Source of the DNA: Candidatus Methanophagales archaeon
GTDB taxonomy: Archaea; Halobacteriota; Syntropharchaeia; Alkanophagales; Methanospirareceae
Assembly: GCA_021159475.1 (NCBI GenBank)
Contig: JAGGRS010000093.1
Span: forward strand, 1-6,949
DNA length: 6,949 nucleotides
Reading direction: 5' to 3'
Shown in pieces: positions 6,079 through 6,949 of this stretch (the first letter of the stretch is position 1; every line of letters starts with the position of its first letter). Below the pieces are notes generated by a model. The model saw only the letters and a list, made by a program, of their open reading frames with translations. It made no database searches and was not told where the DNA came from. A program made the translations under genes and the position numbers.

Positions 6079-6891
6079 CTATTTGTTCATCTCCCTGCTT
6101 CGTCTCGTTGCCTCTATCACCGCATCCATCATCGCCGCTCTCACAGCTCTTGACTCCATTGCATACAGCCCCCTTATTGTTGTACCGCCTGGCGAGGCGG
6201 TCATCGCCTTTATAGTAGCGGGGTCATCGCCCGCGAGGATCAACCGTGCCGCGCCAATTGCAGTCCTTGCGGCGATAGTAAGTGCCAGGTCTCTTGGTAA
6301 GCCCTCATGCACGCCTGCATCCGCCATTGCATCTATCACCTCTGCGAGGAATGCGATACCACTGCCACTCAGTCCCGTTATAATATCCATATCGCGCTCC
6401 TTTATATGATAAACCGAGCCAATAGCACTTAGAATCACATCGGCGAGTTCCTCATCCTCATCAACAGCATTACTGCCCCTGCACAGTGCTGATACCGATT
6501 CACCCACTCGCGCCCCTATGTTCGGCATCACGCGAATCACTCGCTTACCCTCACCGAGGTATCGCTCTAACTCGGCTGTTGATACACCGGCAGCCACGGA
6601 TATCAATAGCTTATCTGTCATAAGTGGCGCTATCGGCTCTAAAACCATACGCACATCCCTGGGTTTAACCGCCAGTATCAATATATCCGCCTTCTTCGCC
6701 AGCTCTTCGTTGCTATCACATATCTCCACCCTCGACTCGCCCGCAAAGGCATTGAGACTCTCCCGCCTCAAATCGCTTATCAAGAACCGTGCATCATCAA
6801 CCGTTGCCAGCAACCCGCGGAGAATGGCAGTCCCGATATTACCGATGCCTATGATTCCTATCTTCTTACCCTTTGCTCTTGCACTCTTCAT
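6079..6891 (-). CDS. proC: Pyrroline-5-carboxylate reductase
   Basis: Encodes 270 residues, the usual length for ProC, which reduces 1-pyrroline-5-carboxylate to L-proline with NAD(P)H in the cytoplasm. The N-terminal Rossmann motif is GIIGIGNIGTAILRGLL (G15, G17, G20), then LILAVKPRDV (residues 71-80), LISVAAGVS and RVIRVMPNIGARVGES. The C-terminal dimerisation/substrate domain has TGLSGSGIAFLAEVIDAMAD, AGVHEGLPRDLA and the signature MTASPGGTTIRGL near residue 230. Two places differ from the commonest form: MPNIGA for MPNTPA and SGSGIAF for SGSGPAY. The first is compatible with what I recall of methanogen ProC proteins. The start ATG 6891-6889 overlaps the stop of the upstream lsm-like gene (ATGA). 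The regulator follows 27 bases after the stop. Confidence 0.94.
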   Translation of the reverse strand: MKSARAKGKKIGIIGIGNIGTAILRGLLATVDDARFLISDLRRESLNAFAGESRVEICDSNEELAKKADILILAVKPRDVRMVLEPIAPLMTDKLLISVAAGVSTAELERYLGEGKRVIRVMPNIGARVGESVSALCRGSNAVDEDEELADVILSAIGSVYHIKERDMDIITGLSGSGIAFLAEVIDAMADAGVHEGLPRDLALTIAARTAIGAARLILAGDDPATIKAMTASPGGTTIRGLYAMESRAVRAAMMDAVIEATRRSREMNK

Positions 6892-6949
6892 TCTTTCATG
6901 GGGTTTATAAGCACGATGTTATTGCCCCTTACCACCACGGAGCCGAGCA
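6888..6949 (-). CDS. C-terminal end of an archaeal Sm-like (LSm) RNA-binding protein (partial)
   Basis: On the - strand the frame is open from the right edge (first full codon at 6947-6945) and ends with TGA at 6890-6888, giving the 19-residue tail LGSVVVRGNNIVLINPMKE. This fits the Sm2 motif at the end of archaeal Sm-like proteins, where LG-x-VVIRG-x-N-x-V followed by I-x-P closes the fold and R-G-x-N contacts RNA. Archaeal LSm proteins form heptameric rings that bind U-rich RNA. The stop overlaps the proC start (ATGA), so this is the upstream gene of the same operon. Only 19 residues are visible, but the motif is distinctive. Confidence 0.75.
   Translation of the reverse strand, partial: LGSVVVRGNNIVLINPMKE

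Noticed and set aside
5792..6409. 205-codon + strand ORF spanning the regulator and proC on the other strand
   Set aside because: It crosses two genes with clear family motifs, and its Ala/Ser/Ile-rich translation is typical of an antisense frame.
1..6949. CRISPR arrays, tRNA or rRNA genes
   Set aside because: No spaced direct repeats and no tRNA-like or rRNA-like segments were seen on either strand; no covariance search could be run.

Overview
The window looks like a piece of a euryarchaeal chromosome, perhaps from a methanogen-related or anaerobic methane-oxidising lineage; that finer placement is inference. Evidence for Archaea: the C-terminal end of an Sm-like (LSm) protein at the right edge, a regulator of an archaea-specific Cro/C1-type family, a PaREP1/HEPN-type protein of a family known mainly from archaea, TATA-like elements ahead of genes, and tightly overlapping genes with GGAG/GAGG-type ribosome sites.

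Left third (1-2414), accessory in character. On the + strand are the tail of an unrecognised gene (2-118), a small class I SAM-dependent methyltransferase overlapping it by 4 bases (115-681), and a PaREP1/HEPN-like helical protein (769-1209). From 1210 to 1766 there is no confident intact gene. That stretch holds a weak 54-codon ORF (1267-1431), a short inverted repeat (1442-1461) and, on the - strand, the first ~90 codons of an IS481-like transposase that ends abruptly (1446-1724). A complete PHP-domain phosphoesterase gene follows on the - strand (1767-2414).

Centre (2415-4681), branched-chain amino-acid biosynthesis. A short divergent promoter region with a TATA-like element and a small palindrome separates the PHP gene from ilvB-ilvN, the catalytic and regulatory subunits of acetolactate synthase. 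The two genes overlap by 16 bases. No ilvC follows within the window: ilvN runs directly into the convergent purE gene, and their 3' ends overlap by 23 bases.

Right third (4659-6949), a compact - strand operon read right to left: lsm (partial) - proC - archaeal HTH regulator - purE. lsm/proC overlap at ATGA, proC and the regulator are 27 bases apart, and the regulator overlaps purE by up to 17 bases. The operon joins an RNA-binding protein, the last step of proline synthesis, a regulator with a degenerate nuclease-like N-terminal domain, and a purine-pathway enzyme.

I found no tRNA, rRNA or CRISPR array. I see no clear evidence of a wholly new system. The least explained parts are the HEPN-like gene with the open reading frame behind it, the transposase scar, the palindrome between the PHP gene and ilvB, and the role of the regulator between proC and purE.
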